Shown: positions 1 through 12,237, numbered from the stretch's first letter. The stretch: DNA of 64,000 bases from Phytophthora hibernalis (GCA_012656075.1 JAAKBF010000132.1:1-64000); one strand, 5' to 3'. Translations and numbers: made by a program. The notes: generated by a model from the sequence alone, not told the origin.

Positions 1-2386
1 GTGAAAAGTACACAGAAGCTGACGGGAGTTCGGGAATCTTTCCGCTAAAACGGCCTTTTCGTGAAACGCCAAATCAGTCACAAATACCTTGATTTTGCTC
101 CAGGATGGATTGTTGCTCTGGAAGCACTGAATAGCTAGGCGTAAGTTCTCCTTCGTCTCTGCCATGACAAGCGCATGCTGAACATACTGACCCTAGATCA
201 TTGCATAATCAACAATCTGTAAGAAGTCTCTGTATCATTTCGGTAGCAAATTCTGCAGAAATAACTGACCTTCCGAAGAAATCCGTCACTGCGAAACTGA
301 ACAGTTTGTATTGGTTGGCGTTTGTTCCATGGGTGATGTCAACCAGCACAACTTCCGGGAAGGATTGAAAGAGACGTCTCATTCGCGCCGACTGGAACAC
401 AACAACGTGCGCTACTAGAGATACTTCTTCGACGAATATACTTGCAGAGTTGCCATGTTCTTGCTCTACAAACTCACGGAGGACGGTCTCTGCGCGTGGC
501 GTCCGTTGTGTTCCTCGTCGGCCACTTCCTATGGCGTGCGTGTAGGATGTTGTGAACGTCGCGAAGGCTCGTTTTCTTCCCTGTTATCACACCAGCTTAG
601 ATTAGCAGAACGATCTCAGCGAGCTATTAGTAAAAGTAATTCAAAAGATTCATATACCTGTTTGTTTGGGCAGATACGCCAAAATTCCTTTGCACTTGAA
701 ACGCTCTGTCTCATGTCACTCACCGTCTTCAGCACGACAGGATCCCGAATGCGTCGGTTCTCAGCGTAATACTCCCACAGCTCCACCGATAATGCGTGGT
801 TATGACTCCCCTTTGCTTTGAGAAAAATGTAGTACTCACCACGTCTGTTTTTCACAAGCGTAGCGTTCACCTGTGCTGTGCAATTTGTGTATCTTACGAC
901 ACGGTGGCTGTGACGGCCTTCTCCTCGTTTGTCTTGCTTGATTCCGTGCGTGCACTTCAACGTTTTGCTGGACACTTTCCAAGAGGTAGGAATTAGACGG
1001 AGGTTCAAATCACTTGAATTTTTCCTTTTGTCATCTTGGCCAACTCCCGGTCCTTCTGCCGGAACTGCTTCGTGTTCACTTTCAGATCGCCCGCCACTTA
1101 CTGTTGCCGGTTTTTCTTCAGGCTTATTTCCATCCAGTCGCTGATTCATCCGGATTGGTTTGCTGCCTAATATCTGTTTGTTGCGTTTTGCAACTGAAGT
1201 AGTCGATCGAACTGGAAATCGCTGATACGTGCTCGCCGTAAAAATATCGAACTGTTCGTGGAAGTACTCCCATGTGTGCCAACGCTCAGAAAACCTTTTA
1301 AAAAGCTCCATCACTGTCTGGTACAATCGTATTCATTCCCAGAAGATTGGCAATTGTCTCATCGTCTTCCGGTATTGTTTTCTGTAACGTTTCTCGTGTC
1401 TCATCCTGTTCTCGAATGTTTACTCCACTGTTGTCGACGGACTGCACGTACTGTTGCGGAGCACGATTGTCCTTGACCGGAGCTGAATTTTCTTTGTGTG
1501 TTTTCTTCTTTCCGACGGGGAGACCACCATCGAATGAGTCTTCAAACATGACACGTCGGCGAGCTCCACGAGGAGCTATTTTTGTCTTCGACTTGAAGTC
1601 ACATCCACCCTCAATACCGGTAGGTAATCTTCATCGTGACTGTCATCTAGATCAGCAGCGTCTGCGTCGAAGGCTCCTTGGTAAGCACCCTCGGCATTCC
1701 ACGCATCTTGCGCGAGAGCTCCACTGTCCCTTGTTTCAGAAGAATTAGTCGGTCCATTTCTTTTCGGGGAAATTGCCGTACAGATTTCGGTATGACTTTC
1801 TGTTGAAGACTCTTGGCTTTCTTCTTTTTGATGGACTTCGACGCGGCTTGTATCACTATTCGCTCCGAGCGATCTCTTGCCTCCGACGGTCACGTCCGGC
1901 GGGTCATCTTTGCACGCAATCTGGATCGACGTCACAACTTCTGCGAGAATCAGTATCCACCGACTTCACCGAAGACCCAATGTCTCCATTCACCAGTGTC
2001 ACGAATCCGAAGCGAGGGTGGACCTGTGGCGCCATCCCCGCTGTCGGACTTCGCCTCCAAACATCCGCACCCGGAGAGAATTCTTTGGCAGGGGACTTAT
2101 CTTTAAATAGCTGTCGCAAGTCTGCATCAAGCTTCCTTCGGTGCTCAGACATTTTCTTTTCGTACGCCTTCATCCGTACTTCCTTGCTTCGCTCGATCTT
2201 CTCGCGGAAGCGCTTGTTCAGCATTAACTGACTCCGAGCTAGCGAGAGAGCACGGCCCCTGTCCTCTTCCGTCTCACCGTCGTGTAGCTCACGGTCACGA
2301 GTCTCTTTGTAATCGGCAAAAATGTCACGGAGGCGTTGATTGCACTCATCGCTCGAATCGGAATCCTGGTCGCACAAAAGGCACAA
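1..2386 (-). mobile_element. Mutator-like element (FAR1/MULE transposase), cut by window edge
   Basis: Read on the minus strand, from about 2386 to 1, this is the N-terminal and central part of a MULE transposase. A charged, coiled-coil-like leader (2386-1904) and an acidic linker (1935-1298) come first. The FAR1-type DNA-binding region follows at 1326-616, with a W..F...F motif, a CTHG motif, and an SHNH...LWEYYAENRR block. The start of the MULE catalytic domain lies at 400-209 (FPEVVLVDITHGTNANQYK). Below 208 the reading goes on with QHALVMAE, then VTDLAFHEKAVLAERFPNS and a CTFH motif at the window edge. The pieces lie in different frames, and introns and frame breaks are not separated. The SWIM finger and element end are outside the window. 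Related MULE pieces occur at 38-40 kb and 53-57 kb. Confidence 0.8.
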
Positions 2387-2399
2387 GGGGGCGCGACAA

Positions 2400-4681
2400 A
2401 GAGTAAGTGGCTGAGCGAGGGCGGATGAGGAGGGAGAAGCGGGGGGTTACCATGCGCGGGGAGTATAACTCGGCGTGTGAAATCTGGGACCTTCACTCCT
2501 TCAAATCAACGGCTGGGGACTCGGGGAGCGGATCGAAGTCGTTCGAAAGGGGATACAAAAACAAAAGTATCACAAAGAAGGAAACTGGTAAATATATAAA
2601 AAAAACGGGTATGCATGCGCATGCGACGTGTGCTATAGCTACAGAGTAGGATACCGAGAATCAGAAATTGATACCGGATTTCCGGTATCAGCAGCGTGTT
2701 CCCTCTTGAGCAGATGTACCTCGCCTTTGTTGTCGCGTCCGATCAGATGTCTGCTGTTGTTCTTATTAAAGTTTGGCGACAAATGCCAAAACTTCCGCGC
2801 GGCAGCAAGTCTGACAAACCGCCAAAGTTCTGGTCGATGCTGTCGCTGCATGCAGAAAAGATGGGCAGGTGGTGTTTCCAAGTAGGTGGCTGGCCGGGCT
2901 CGAGGAGCAGAAGCTTGGCCTTGATCAATGCCCGACCGTCACCACGCTCATTGCTCACAACGAGCCGACTTGCTTGAGCATCCCGCTTCTTTCGCTTAGC
3001 ACTTGTCGTCCTAGTGCTATGTGGCGTTGGTGTTTCGCGAGGAGACGGACTGTACGTTCCCCACTGCTTGCGCGTGCGCGTGGACCGTTCTCGACTGCTT
3101 GGTGGCAGACTTGATGTCGGAGTTCGTAGAGGCGTTGACGGCGGCACACTGGTGAAGAAATCGGCAAAGACTGCGGTGCAGGGTCCGCCGGCCGGAGCTC
3201 GTCCATTGTTAACTAGACGAGGTGATCACTTCCAGCACGACCCTTTCAGTCTGAAAGGTCCATTCACTTGAACTTTGTATAGTCTACAAAAACTTAGTCA
3301 CGTAAACTGCGGGAGTTTAGAAACGTTTAGCAAACCCGACTCTGAGTTTAGGTTGGCAAAGTTTCCGAGGTTTAGACCCCTAAACGTTGACAGCTCTAAG
3401 CAAAGGGGAGATGCGACCAAAATCTGACAACAAGTTGCTGTTGGCAATGCCATTTTGGTGGGAATCCAAGTTAATACATGTACGCACTTTCGTCACTACG
3501 ACTCTATCGACAGACGAACGCGCACTCGTCGTCGAAAGTAAATAGCGCTCGACACCACTGAATTCGCCCAGCTGCATGTTCTCATACCGGTAGACGGCTG
3601 CATCCGAAGAAGGCAATGCTCCTCCAGCGCCAGCCACTTTGGAGCAAGTCTTGGGCGTCGCAATTGCGTTCACCGTTGTGAGCCCGACAGTGTCGTCGAT
3701 GAGGTCTCACCCTAGGATTGCAGCACCCCAGTCGCTGGGCTCCGGCATCGTAAAAACTTGTATTGGCCGCAGATATTATAGTCGCCGCCGCCCGCTCTTC
3801 TCAGCATCGAGCGGCATAGCGGTCTTTCACAGCTCCATGAACTCACAATTTTCATGCAGAAACTGGCGGCAGTTCCGTCGGGTTCTTGGCGAGGTGAAGC
3901 GAGCGAGCACTACGGTGGAGAGCATTGCGGCTGGTATGGAAAAGCATTGAGACCAAGGTCGGTGAAGATCGAAGTGCCGAGAACGGCACATAGTCAGGAA
4001 TGAGTTTGCAGTTGCTGCGTCAAGCTGGATTCCCGCCGCCGGTTATATTCATACTCCACCGCTCCAGCACCAAAGAGCTCAAACCCGAGAACGAAGGTGC
4101 AAGCCGATGCCGCTGATTGTTGTTCACAATGGGCTGGCAGTGTACGAAACGATCGTGATTGGGCAGGTGCCTTCAACTTCAACACTCTTGGCTTGGCTTG
4201 GAAGAGGCAAGCGCAATTGCAACGGCAAACGAGGTCTTCAGCTAGACGTGATTCTATCGTCGGCTTTGCTCGGATTCAGCGTGCTTGCCCGCTTGACCGA
4301 CTGCAGCTTCAACACTCAACACTTGACACCAAAACCTCGTCGTCGATGGGCCGAGCTCTCAAGCTCATGCACGTGCCGCTTTCAAGACTCGGTTTGCTCG
4401 CGTTCCACGGTGCAATATGCGCAATCGCCCAAGTGTACTTGGGCTACCAGAACTCTCCTGCTACTTCCTCTTTAATCACATCTCAATCACTGGACTCTGT
4501 TTCAATTTGTCTTTCTCATTTCTGCTTCGACTGGAAACGGGATCATATCACCTACAGACTGCATGCTGTTTCTCCACTCAACTTATCAACTTATTCCAGA
4601 TACCGGCGCTTCACCGTAAGCCGACCGCTTTCTGGGTTCAAATACCCTCGGATCAGGAACCGACCGAAGCGGTTTTTGCCC
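2400..4681. other. Intergenic, no recognisable gene
   Basis: About 2.3 kb. The open frames here (longest 2743-3147 on minus and 4097-4777 on plus) show no domain I recognise, no clear intron signals and overlap each other on both strands. The minus frame 2743-3147 is Ser/Thr/Arg-rich and could be a decayed transposon ORF. A stretch near 3290-3390 is rich in AAACTTTAGTTTA-like words, without clear repeat structure. Confidence 0.5.
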
Positions 4682-6664
4682 TTACCCAGCACTGTAGCGG
4701 GTCGCTGCAGGTTCGTCGCCGTCGTCCTCGTCACTGTCATAGCCCTCCATATCCTCGTCTCCGTCCTCTTCGTCTGAAGGTGGCATGGGCAGGAACTGCA
4801 AGTCGACTTGATCTTCACGGATCTTGACCAGAGTCCCGTTGAACTGACGCAACTTGAAAAAGCCTCCGTACTTGCCGGAAACAGGGCGCTTATCATCCTT
4901 TCGACGCGATTGGAGCACACGCGTACGCGAAGTGTACTCGAACGGGCTGATGCTCGATGTTGAGAAAGGCATCCTCGCTGAAGCCCCAGTTGCCCACGTA
5001 ACACGCTCGCCGGTTGTTGCGCACAGCATAGGAACCTTTAAGAATCGGATCAGCTGCTTCGGTGTCGAATATTTCAAACTCCCGCGGAATAACGGGCGGC
5101 GGAATCTTGCGCTTCCGTTTATAACGCCTCTGAGCTGAGTTCTCTTGTTTCGACGATCGTACCCGCTTTTGTTTCTTATACTTCAGAAGTTTGCGGGCAC
5201 CATTGCTCGCTGACACGCGCCGCTTCTTCGATGCACGACCCACACTCTCGTCTTCTGATGCCGAAGTCGCACTGCTGCTGGACGAAGACGAATACGACGA
5301 TGATCCAGACGATGATGATGAGCTGGAGCTTGAATTGCCGGGTATAACCTGGGTATCTCCGCTTCCATCACTTACTTCGATGTCGGCATTCTCTCTGACG
5401 CTAGGCGTAACACCCACGAGGTCGACAACACCGCCAAAGCCAAACACATCGTCGGTAGTCTCGTCCGAGTCCTCCAGAGCGGAGGAAGGTATCAGTGAGA
5501 TTACCTCATCATCATCGTCACCCCCATCAAACCACTGGTATTCTGAATTTCCCGTCGGTTGAGCCTCCACATCAGCGTGTGTACCATCGTCGTGGTCTAG
5601 CTTAAGTTCGTGGTCATCGCCTTGGTGTGCTTCGAGCAGTTCCATGGCTTCATCCGCGCTAAGGTAAGGCATCATTGGGCTGCTAAGCATCGTCACAGAC
5701 TCTGCATCGATTGAAACCGTCTCGCTCGTAAGCCCCACCACGCTATCCACGAGAGTGTTCACAATCTGCCCCACTTCTTCTATGACCTCAGCGTCACGTA
5801 GTCGAGTATCACGCTCATTTGCTTCAGTCGCCACTCCACCACTGCAGGATGCCCACAACTTCATGTCGGCATCCTCGTCGATACTCCCAACAGCGTCTGC
5901 CTCAGCCTCATGACCCTGTGAAGCCGAACTGATAATTTCCACTTCAACTTCGCTCACCACAGTCGTAGCCTCCGTCATCTTCTTCTCGCTATTGTCAGTG
6001 TCCATAGTAACTGACGTCTCCACTGATTCATCTCCATCCTTTTCAGTAGCCACATCTGCCGATCGAACTTCTTCCACCGGCACCGCTTCCTCGCTCTTAT
6101 CGACCACAGACTCACCATTATCCACTTCCATATCATCGTCACCATAGTCCTTGGTAGCTTCTTTAAGCTCCTCAGTCTCCACCGCTACATCTGTAGATTG
6201 CAGCACATCTGCACCCGACCTGTTCTCCTCCACCTCTTCCACCGTCTCAACCTGCTCTGTTTCCTCACTGGACGCCTTTACATGATTCTCCCCTCGTGTC
6301 CATCTGCGTCAACGTCCATGGACACCGACGTGTCCTCCCCAGTAAATGGCTCCGCCTTCTTGGCCTCGAGATCTTGCTCGCCGTCACCTGCCACCGGATC
6401 TGCACCAACAGAGCCCGCAGACACCTCACCACGTAGCTTCTTCTCCACTCCATGTTCCACATGCGTTTCGACCTCCGTAGCCGCTTCCTTCTCTGTGTTT
6501 TCCTTGTTTGCCCCCGAATCCAACTCAGATTGCGCTTTCACCACGCCGTTGCCGAGCGGTTTCTGCGTCGATTTGGACGAGACTTGGTTGACCGTGTGCG
6601 CAGCGTTCTCATCTTTCGGTGACGCCGCCTGTGGCCGCTGCTCTTGCTCTTCCGCCGCTGCCAT
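4682..6664 (-). CDS. Acidic Ser-rich nuclear-type protein with conserved C-terminal domain
   Basis: The start is ATG at 6664 and the stop TAA at 4684-4682. Exon 1 (6664-6282) joins the main reading frame across a 62-nt GTAAAG...ACAG intron (6281-6220), which restores frame exactly. The protein is about 630 residues. The first two thirds are highly acidic; then come a poly-Ser tract, a basic NLS-like stretch (SKKRRVS, KYKKQKRVRSSK, RRYKRKRK), and a compact C-terminal region with GSYAVRNNRRACYVGNWGFSED and GKYGGFFKLRQFNG blocks, then an acidic tail. Near 4935 the frame changes by one base. Either one C is surplus, or a 40-nt GTACAC...AAAG intron (4931-4892) is removed; both keep the reading open. 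The layout suggests a nuclear or chromatin protein, but I do not recognise the C-terminal domain. It is divergent from RPB10, 225 bp away. Confidence 0.7.
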
Positions 6665-6889
6665 CCTCACATACCCCAGTGCAAATCAGCCCCTTCCACT
6701 TTCTAGATTCGCCGCTTCTTTTCTTTCCGAGTCCACCAAAACGCAATCCAAAATCGCACTTAAACGAGAACATCGCTTTGATTGGTTGAAAACAGGATAC
6801 ACTTTTGATTGGCTGAAAAATCCGTCCGCGCCGGGGCAGCCACTGGCAGTGGGGCACTCGGTAATTCGCCTTCGGAGCTCCTCGTCGCA
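6665..6889. promoter_or_regulatory. Bidirectional promoter with paired CCAAT-type repeats
   Basis: These 225 bp separate two divergent start codons (acidic protein and RPB10). They contain a direct repeat of 16 bp with one mismatch, at 6777-6792 and 6804-6819. Each copy holds ATTGG, an inverted CCAAT box, and the starts are 27 bp apart. Twin CCAAT boxes in a shared promoter fit co-regulation; this is inferred from position and motif only. Confidence 0.5.
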
Positions 6890-7174
6890 ATGATTGTCCC
6901 TGTGCGTTGCTTCACGTGCGGCAAGGTGCTGGCCAACAAGTGGGAGACGTACCTGGGTCTGCTGCGTGCCGACTACACCGAGCGTGACGCGCTGGACGAG
7001 CTGTCGCTCAAGCGCTACTGCTGCCGTCGCATGATGCTTACCCACGTGGACCTGATCGAGAAGCTGCTGCACTACAACACTGGCGGTACGGGCCTCACTG
7101 CTGATAATACCATGTATAGTATTGTAATCTGACTGTAATATCGTGCTGCAGCCATCGAGAGAGGCGACGACTGA
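6890..7174 (+). CDS. RPB10: DNA-directed RNA polymerases I, II and III subunit RPABC5 (Rpb10)
   Basis: This is the small zinc-binding subunit shared by nuclear RNA polymerases I, II and III. The protein begins MIVPVRCFTCGKVLANKW, with the N-terminal CxxC of the family, followed by the YCCRRM pair that completes the atypical zinc site and an LIEKLLHYN helix. The uninterrupted frame runs to 7133, but a better model splices 6890-7085 to 7152-7174 over a 66-nt intron (GTACGG...CTGCAG). That gives a tail of AIERGDD and 72 residues, close to the usual 65-75. Identity is very secure; the second exon is inferred from splice phase and length. Confidence 0.95.
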
Positions 7175-7349
7175 GCTTAGACGCGTGAGAGCATGGAGAC
7201 CGAAGAGCTACGGCCGCTCTTGTGACAGTATTATAGTCTTCCTTCCCTACTTTAAATCGCACTCGGCACCATTCATCTTTAACCCCAGCTCTAGTTGTTT
7301 GTCTGTTGATCACACTCACCTGCTCAGCTAACCCCTGGTTGATGCATGG

Positions 7350-10300
7350 TTAGATGAAGACGAGCTTCTCGACGATGTCCTGCTCCATGTCGCGAGGGGC
7401 GTCGCTCTTGAGGAAACCCCAGTGACGCAGCGTGCACACCGCACGGACGAAGCGAGACATGAACACACTCGCGTCCGGTGCCTTCTTCCTCTTTTTGCTC
7501 TTGTTTTTTGTTGCAGACTCGGCCTCCTCCTCCAGCTCCGACGAGAAGCTTTCGTACCACTCATGAAGACTCAGACTCGCGCTCGCGTTCTCCTGGTAAA
7601 ATAGGAACGCCAGCCCCACGTCGTGCACCCACGACGCTTCGACATTTGCGTCCTTGTTGGTGGCAATATCTTCGCCAATTCCAGCGTCTTCCAGAATGTT
7701 TCGGAGATTGTCATGGTACTCAAAGCGCAACCGCTCGTCGAGCACGTCGGCGTCCGTCAGCACAGACCAATTCGCGACCAGTGAATCTGCAGGAGATACT
7801 GTTCGTCTTGCTGATGGATCCAGCAGCGCAGTGATGAGGCGACCGGTAAATACAGCCACGAGCTCTTCTCGCAGCGCCACCAACATTTTTGCTGGGGATT
7901 CTGGGTTCTTGCATGAGCGCACAGCATGGCTAGTTCGCCCAGCGTCGAATCCAGTTCGTCTCCACTGTCTTCAAATATTCCAAATGCGCGAAACGAGGAC
8001 CGCCAGTTCTCTATCAGTATCGATAGCACAGCCCACCGGGTGCTATTCTGCAGTCGTCGAAGTACCTCCATAAAGCATGGTGCTTCAGCCAGCCGGCCCT
8101 CCAGTGCAAGAGCCAAGTTCATCACTACCAGTTCCTCGTGTTGGTCCTTGCCAGTTTCCTTAACACCACCAATGTGTACGTCCATCCACGAACACGCTGA
8201 GCGGAAGCATTCCCAGCCCATACGCCAGCGAGCTTGTCGTCGACGCTCATTGAGCAAAACTGTCTCCAATACCGTCATCCAGTTTTCTTCACCGGCAACT
8301 GAGCCAGGTGACGACTCAGTTGGTATCACACGTGAACCTAAGTCAGCCAGTTCCAGTGCACTGCAAGGAGTGAGCCATGATGCTAAAGCGGCACCGGGTG
8401 CATTATTCTTTCCGTGGGCCTCGTGAGCTAATCGATGACGCTGATGCTTGACCCAAACGGAAACACGGTGTTGAGGTGGCAAACGCGCAACCTTTGCGGC
8501 TGCCAGGATCGGAGATCCAGCGGAGGAAGATAATCCGTCTACCGGTACCGCAAGCGCCAGAAAACTCCAGGGACAACGTCGAAAGTGCGTATATAGCAAG
8601 AAGCGTAGCGCAAGCAGAAGACGCGGTACGCTCGGTAAACGCTGGTGACGCATGGCAATTGTGCGCAGCACTTCACCGCTCAGTGCAAGTGGCAGCTTCG
8701 CTTTGACGACAAGGGACTCCAGCACATCGTCGAAGCATTTGCGCGAGTCAACCAACGAGAAAAACTGAAGCTCTAGGCGGTTGGTCACTGCAACATCAAG
8801 ACGGCGTAGGGCTGGAGAAGTCGCCGAGGCTACGCCGACGATAAATCCCAGATTGCAGTTTGCCTTGTGTGACTGCTGCTTTTCTTGTTGCTGCCGTCCG
8901 AAATGCGTCCAAATCTCGAGGAAATCGCCCAGCACCTGCTGTGAGAATGCTTCAAGTTGTTCGATACAGAGCAGCAAGAATGGCTGAGGAGAGGTGGGTA
9001 TTTGCATGGGCGTTTGAACTCGAGTTGGCTCTTCGAATCCAGCAGGCTTGAGCATGTAGTGATCCTCGTGTAGGTAGAGCACTTGCGCCACCGACTTTTT
9101 CGGTCAGTGACCACAGGCAAATCAAACATGCAGCCCTCTAAGAATGAACCGTACTGGTACAATACGCGCTGAAGCATCAGTGCTAACACCAGCTCTGTAG
9201 CGCCGATGTGAACCGTGGTGGGCTTATTTGATGCAGACGTTGGAGCCACATTGAGCAGTGTGGCAGCTGTGTCGTGGCACACAGAAAGCTTGCGCTGCAG
9301 CCACGCTACCGCTTCATCGAAGCATGCGATGCTTTGCGTGACCACGCCTACTTCCTTTTCTTGGACCTTCTTCACCTCGGCTAATGCATGTTGAAGTCGG
9401 CTGTGTACCAGCTCCTCCAGTGCGGTAACGCACTCACGACTCGCGTCTCCATTGGTGGGCGATGTCAGCTCCTCAACATCGTTTTGAATTGTTGTCAGCA
9501 GCTTTGCCATGGTCCACCGCCCGTACGCCACGGCCGGAAGCCTCCGCTTTCGTTTTCCTCTCCTCACATCACCCTCAAACTCGTCGTCGGAGCTCGAACT
9601 CGACTCGGAATAAAAACTAGCATCACTGTGTTCATCATCCTGCTCAGCCATCGGTCCTCGGTGTGCTTTAGCTTTCGCCTGTTGATGCCTAGTCATTCGC
9701 CGATCGGTACAGCCTTCCGTGACCGGTGGTTGATCCAGCGGCAGAAGGTCAAAGTCGTATAACTGTGTCTCCAGCCATCGCTCCTCCCTCTTCTTCGCTG
9801 CACATATTTTAGCAGTCCTAGCAGCCAACCACTCCACAAATTTGCGCGCTGTAGGCACGTCACGAGGCGCCAAGAAACATAACGGGAACGTGCGTCTCAG
9901 CGTGAGCGTGAGCGGCTCCACCCACAAGTCACTGGACGTTGCATCTGTGCCAGCGATCACTGCAGCGGTCGGGAACGCGTGGAACTCTGGGAACATAACG
10001 GGGCGTTGACGTCTCGTTGTCGTCGACCCGAGGGTGACGGAGCCAGCACCTCCGACGTGTCTCTCGCGCAGTATTTCTCTAGGAAGCGCAGTATTTGGCT
10101 GTAGCTCGTGTCATTGTTCTTGCGCAGAAGCTCCTGCACCTCTTTGCGCGTCTTCTCGCACGCGAAATGGTACGCGAGCTCCTGACAGACGCTGTAGGCT
10201 TCAGTGTCGGCCTTGTACTGACTCCCAGAGAGCGTTTTCAAGCTCGTAGGAAACGGGAACGGGTAGTCCACTGGTCCTGTGCGATGCGAGGACGAAAACT

Positions 10301-10363
10301 GGTGCCCGAGCGGCCGTGCGGGTACTGGATCGACACTCCCGTGGAGAAGGCCGCCGCCTCCAT
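7350..10363 (-). CDS. ORC3: Origin recognition complex subunit 3, with four apparent 1-base gaps
   Basis: ORC3 is a core subunit of the complex that marks replication origins and loads the MCM helicase; it has an AAA+-like fold without a working ATPase site. Family features seen are FPTAAVIAG near residue 140, the central block LLLCIEQLEAFSQQVLGDFL with a following region around NLGFIVGVASATSPALRRL, and the C-terminal winged-helix end TLRHWGFLKSD...VEKLVF. An acidic/basic insertion (SESSSSSDDEFEGD, GKRKRRLP) lies between. The best start is ATG at 10363 and the stop is TAA at 7352-7350, about 1005 residues and longer than animal ORC3. The frame breaks at GG 10273-10274, G4 10000-10003, T5 9096-9100 and T5 7886-7890 (plus-strand letters). 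Each is repaired by adding one base to the run. No intron explains these breaks as well. It is divergent from centrin. Confidence 0.85.
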
Positions 10364-10511
10364 TTGGCCGTGCTCGGAAGATAATCGCTAGGAGATATCT
10401 ACCAATCCTGTGTCACTTGAAGCGTCCTTTTCATTCAATCACGCTCTCTTTTCGGTTTATAACGGTCGACTTCGCCTCAGTATCAATTATTGCGAAGAGA
10501 CACAAGGCGAC
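10364..10511. promoter_or_regulatory. Short divergent promoter between ORC3 and centrin
   Basis: Only 148 bp lie between the two start codons. A TCATTCAATCAC stretch at 10431-10442, followed by pyrimidine-rich sequence, resembles the oomycete initiator (TCAYTYY-like) in the centrin direction but is not a perfect match. No TATA box is obvious. Confidence 0.35.
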
Positions 10512-11390
10512 ATGAGCTCTACACGCGTACAGCGAAGCCACCAGGAGCGCGGGGACGGCGCTGTACCGCTGTATCCGCTGAGTCGCACGTCCAGATCGGC
10601 GGCCAGCGCGCGCACCTCCCGGACCGGCCGGCGGATCAAGCAGGAGCTGCGGGAGGAGCAGAAGAAGGAGCTGAAGGAGGCGTTCGAGCTCTTCGACACG
10701 GACAAAGTGGGCTCCATCGACTACCACGAGCTCAAGGTGCTGATGCGCGCGCTGGGCTTCCAGGTGACCAAGAAGGAGGTCGTGGACCTCGTGGAGGACG
10801 TCGACGTGCAGCGAAGCGGCCGCGTGGACTTCAACGACTACATGGAGATCAGTACGGAGCTGTTGATAGGTGGAAAAGGAGGCAGAGGACGCTCACCTGT
10901 TGGTTGCGTGGCTGTTGCAGTGCGACGGAAGGTGCTGGCGCGGGACCCGGACGAGGAGATCGCGCGGGTAGGACGCGTGGGGCGCTCGCCGCATGACCCT
11001 ACGGCCTCGGACACAGACTCGGACTGACCGAGCATTTATTGGCCTCTTGCTCTAGGCGTTCGAGCTTTTTGACGAAGATGGATCGGGAGCCATCACACTG
11101 CGGGTGTGTTGCAATGATCCGTTTGGTGCTGTTGTTGATAATTGGAGAGTTGTGAAGCTCAATGAGTCTTTTGGGTGACCAGAAAATGCGTAGAGTTGCC
11201 AAGGAACTGGGCGAACACCTAGGCGACGACGAGCTGCAGGTGTGTGTGATGCCGTTTTCATAGTGTAGGCAGCTTTGCTCATTGCAACTGCTCCATGCAG
11301 GGGATGATCGACGAGTTCGACCAGAACCAAGACGGTGAAATCGACATGGACGAATTCTTCATGATCATGAAGCAGTCCATCGAATTCTAA
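10512..11390 (+). CDS. Centrin (caltractin), EF-hand protein, five exons
   Basis: Centrins are calmodulin-like calcium sensors of basal bodies and centrosomes, expected in an organism with flagellated zoospores. Exons are 10512-10851, 10921-10967, 11056-11103, 11183-11239 and 11301-11390. All four introns are GT-AG, 61-88 nt long, and keep frame, giving 193 residues. EF-hand loops seen are DTDKVGSIDYHE, DVQRSGRVDFND, DEDGSGAITLR and DQNQDGEIDMDE. The linker RRVAKELGEHLGDDELQ is the centrin signature, and the end MIMKQSIEF fits. The basic N-terminal tail of about 45 residues is variable, as usual. Loops 1 (Lys-Val) and 2 (Val-Gln-Arg) are poor at key positions, so calcium binding may rest on hands 3 and 4. 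No frame break is needed. Confidence 0.96.
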
Positions 11391-11568
11391 CCTCTCATGC
11401 ATAGCAAGGAATGAACAAACCCAAGAAGGCGTCAAGAAAGAATTGTCCATGGGATTATCATGATAGCAAAACAGCGTTCATCTCCAATTTCAGACTAAAA
11501 TCTTCCACAAGAGACGCCACAGTTCTACAACCAGCACATAGCAACCTACGCTTTCAAACGAAAGACGC

Positions 11569-12237
11569 TTAGTTGCGGTGGTGGTGGTGCTGCTCACGAG
11601 GCTTAGCCTGAAAGAAGTCAAAAGTTACGTTAGCAATAAACTCAACCTCAGAATCGTCCAGTACGGAGCGACGCTGAGGGAGCCGATGATAAAGCGACCG
11701 TTGCAATGCACTTGCACTACAGTCGGGTTATAGTAGACGAGGGAGTTTGCTACAGAATCTCTCTTGCTAACGTCGAGCAGATTTAACTGCCGACTGCAAT
11801 GGGTCCACCGTTCCGACCACACGCTTTGGGTCATCATCGGCTCCAGCATTGTCTCTCCAGTATTAACAGAACTCATCGTACCTGGGGCACGTGCACGCCG
11901 GCCAGCTTGAGGTCCAGGTGGGCCAGCAGGTCCTTCGTGTCGTTGTCGATCTCGATGTTCTCCGTGTCGATGGCCGAAACCTCCGGGACGAAGTCCATGC
12001 GGCGCTCGCGCTCCTCCTCCTGCAGCTTAAGCGAGATGCCGCGCACCTGGCCGTGCTGGATGCGCTTCATGAGGTGCGTGATGTAGCCGGCAATCTTGTT
12101 GCGCATACGCTTGGACGGATAATGGCGACCTCATCGCACACCTTCTTGTTCGTGTCGAAGTCGAGGGTGAGACGCGAGTAGTACTTCTCGATGATCTTGA
12201 CGGCAGAGCCCTTCACGGTCTTGGTACGGACACCCAT
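11569..12237 (-). CDS. RPS17: 40S ribosomal protein eS17, two exons, one apparent 1-base gap
   Basis: eS17 is a structural protein of the small ribosomal subunit. It starts MGVRTKTVKGSAVKIIEKYY from ATG 12237, followed by the diagnostic NKIAGYITHLMKRIQHG and GISLKLQEEERERR blocks. Exon 1 (12237-11882) ends VHVPQ. A 274-nt intron (11881-11608, GTACGATG...CTTTCAG) leads to a 39-nt exon (11607-11569) coding AKPREQHHHHRN and a stop. The His-rich tail is unusual. After AII the frame is broken at GG 12117-12118 (plus letters); one added base restores PSKRMRNK. As the gene is essential and otherwise perfect, a sequence error is likely. Total about 131 residues. Confidence 0.96.

Noticed and set aside
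5191..5562. Acidic protein on plus strand (123 codons)
   Set aside because: Shadow of the Ser/Asp-rich part of the minus-strand gene with proper start, intron and C-terminal domain.
6665..7072. Minus-strand frame opposite RPB10 (128 codons)
   Set aside because: Antisense shadow of the conserved RPB10 coding sequence.
11608..11881. C/D snoRNA in the eS17 intron (GATGATGA on the coding strand)
   Set aside because: No CTGA box D at a fitting distance and no terminal stem seen.
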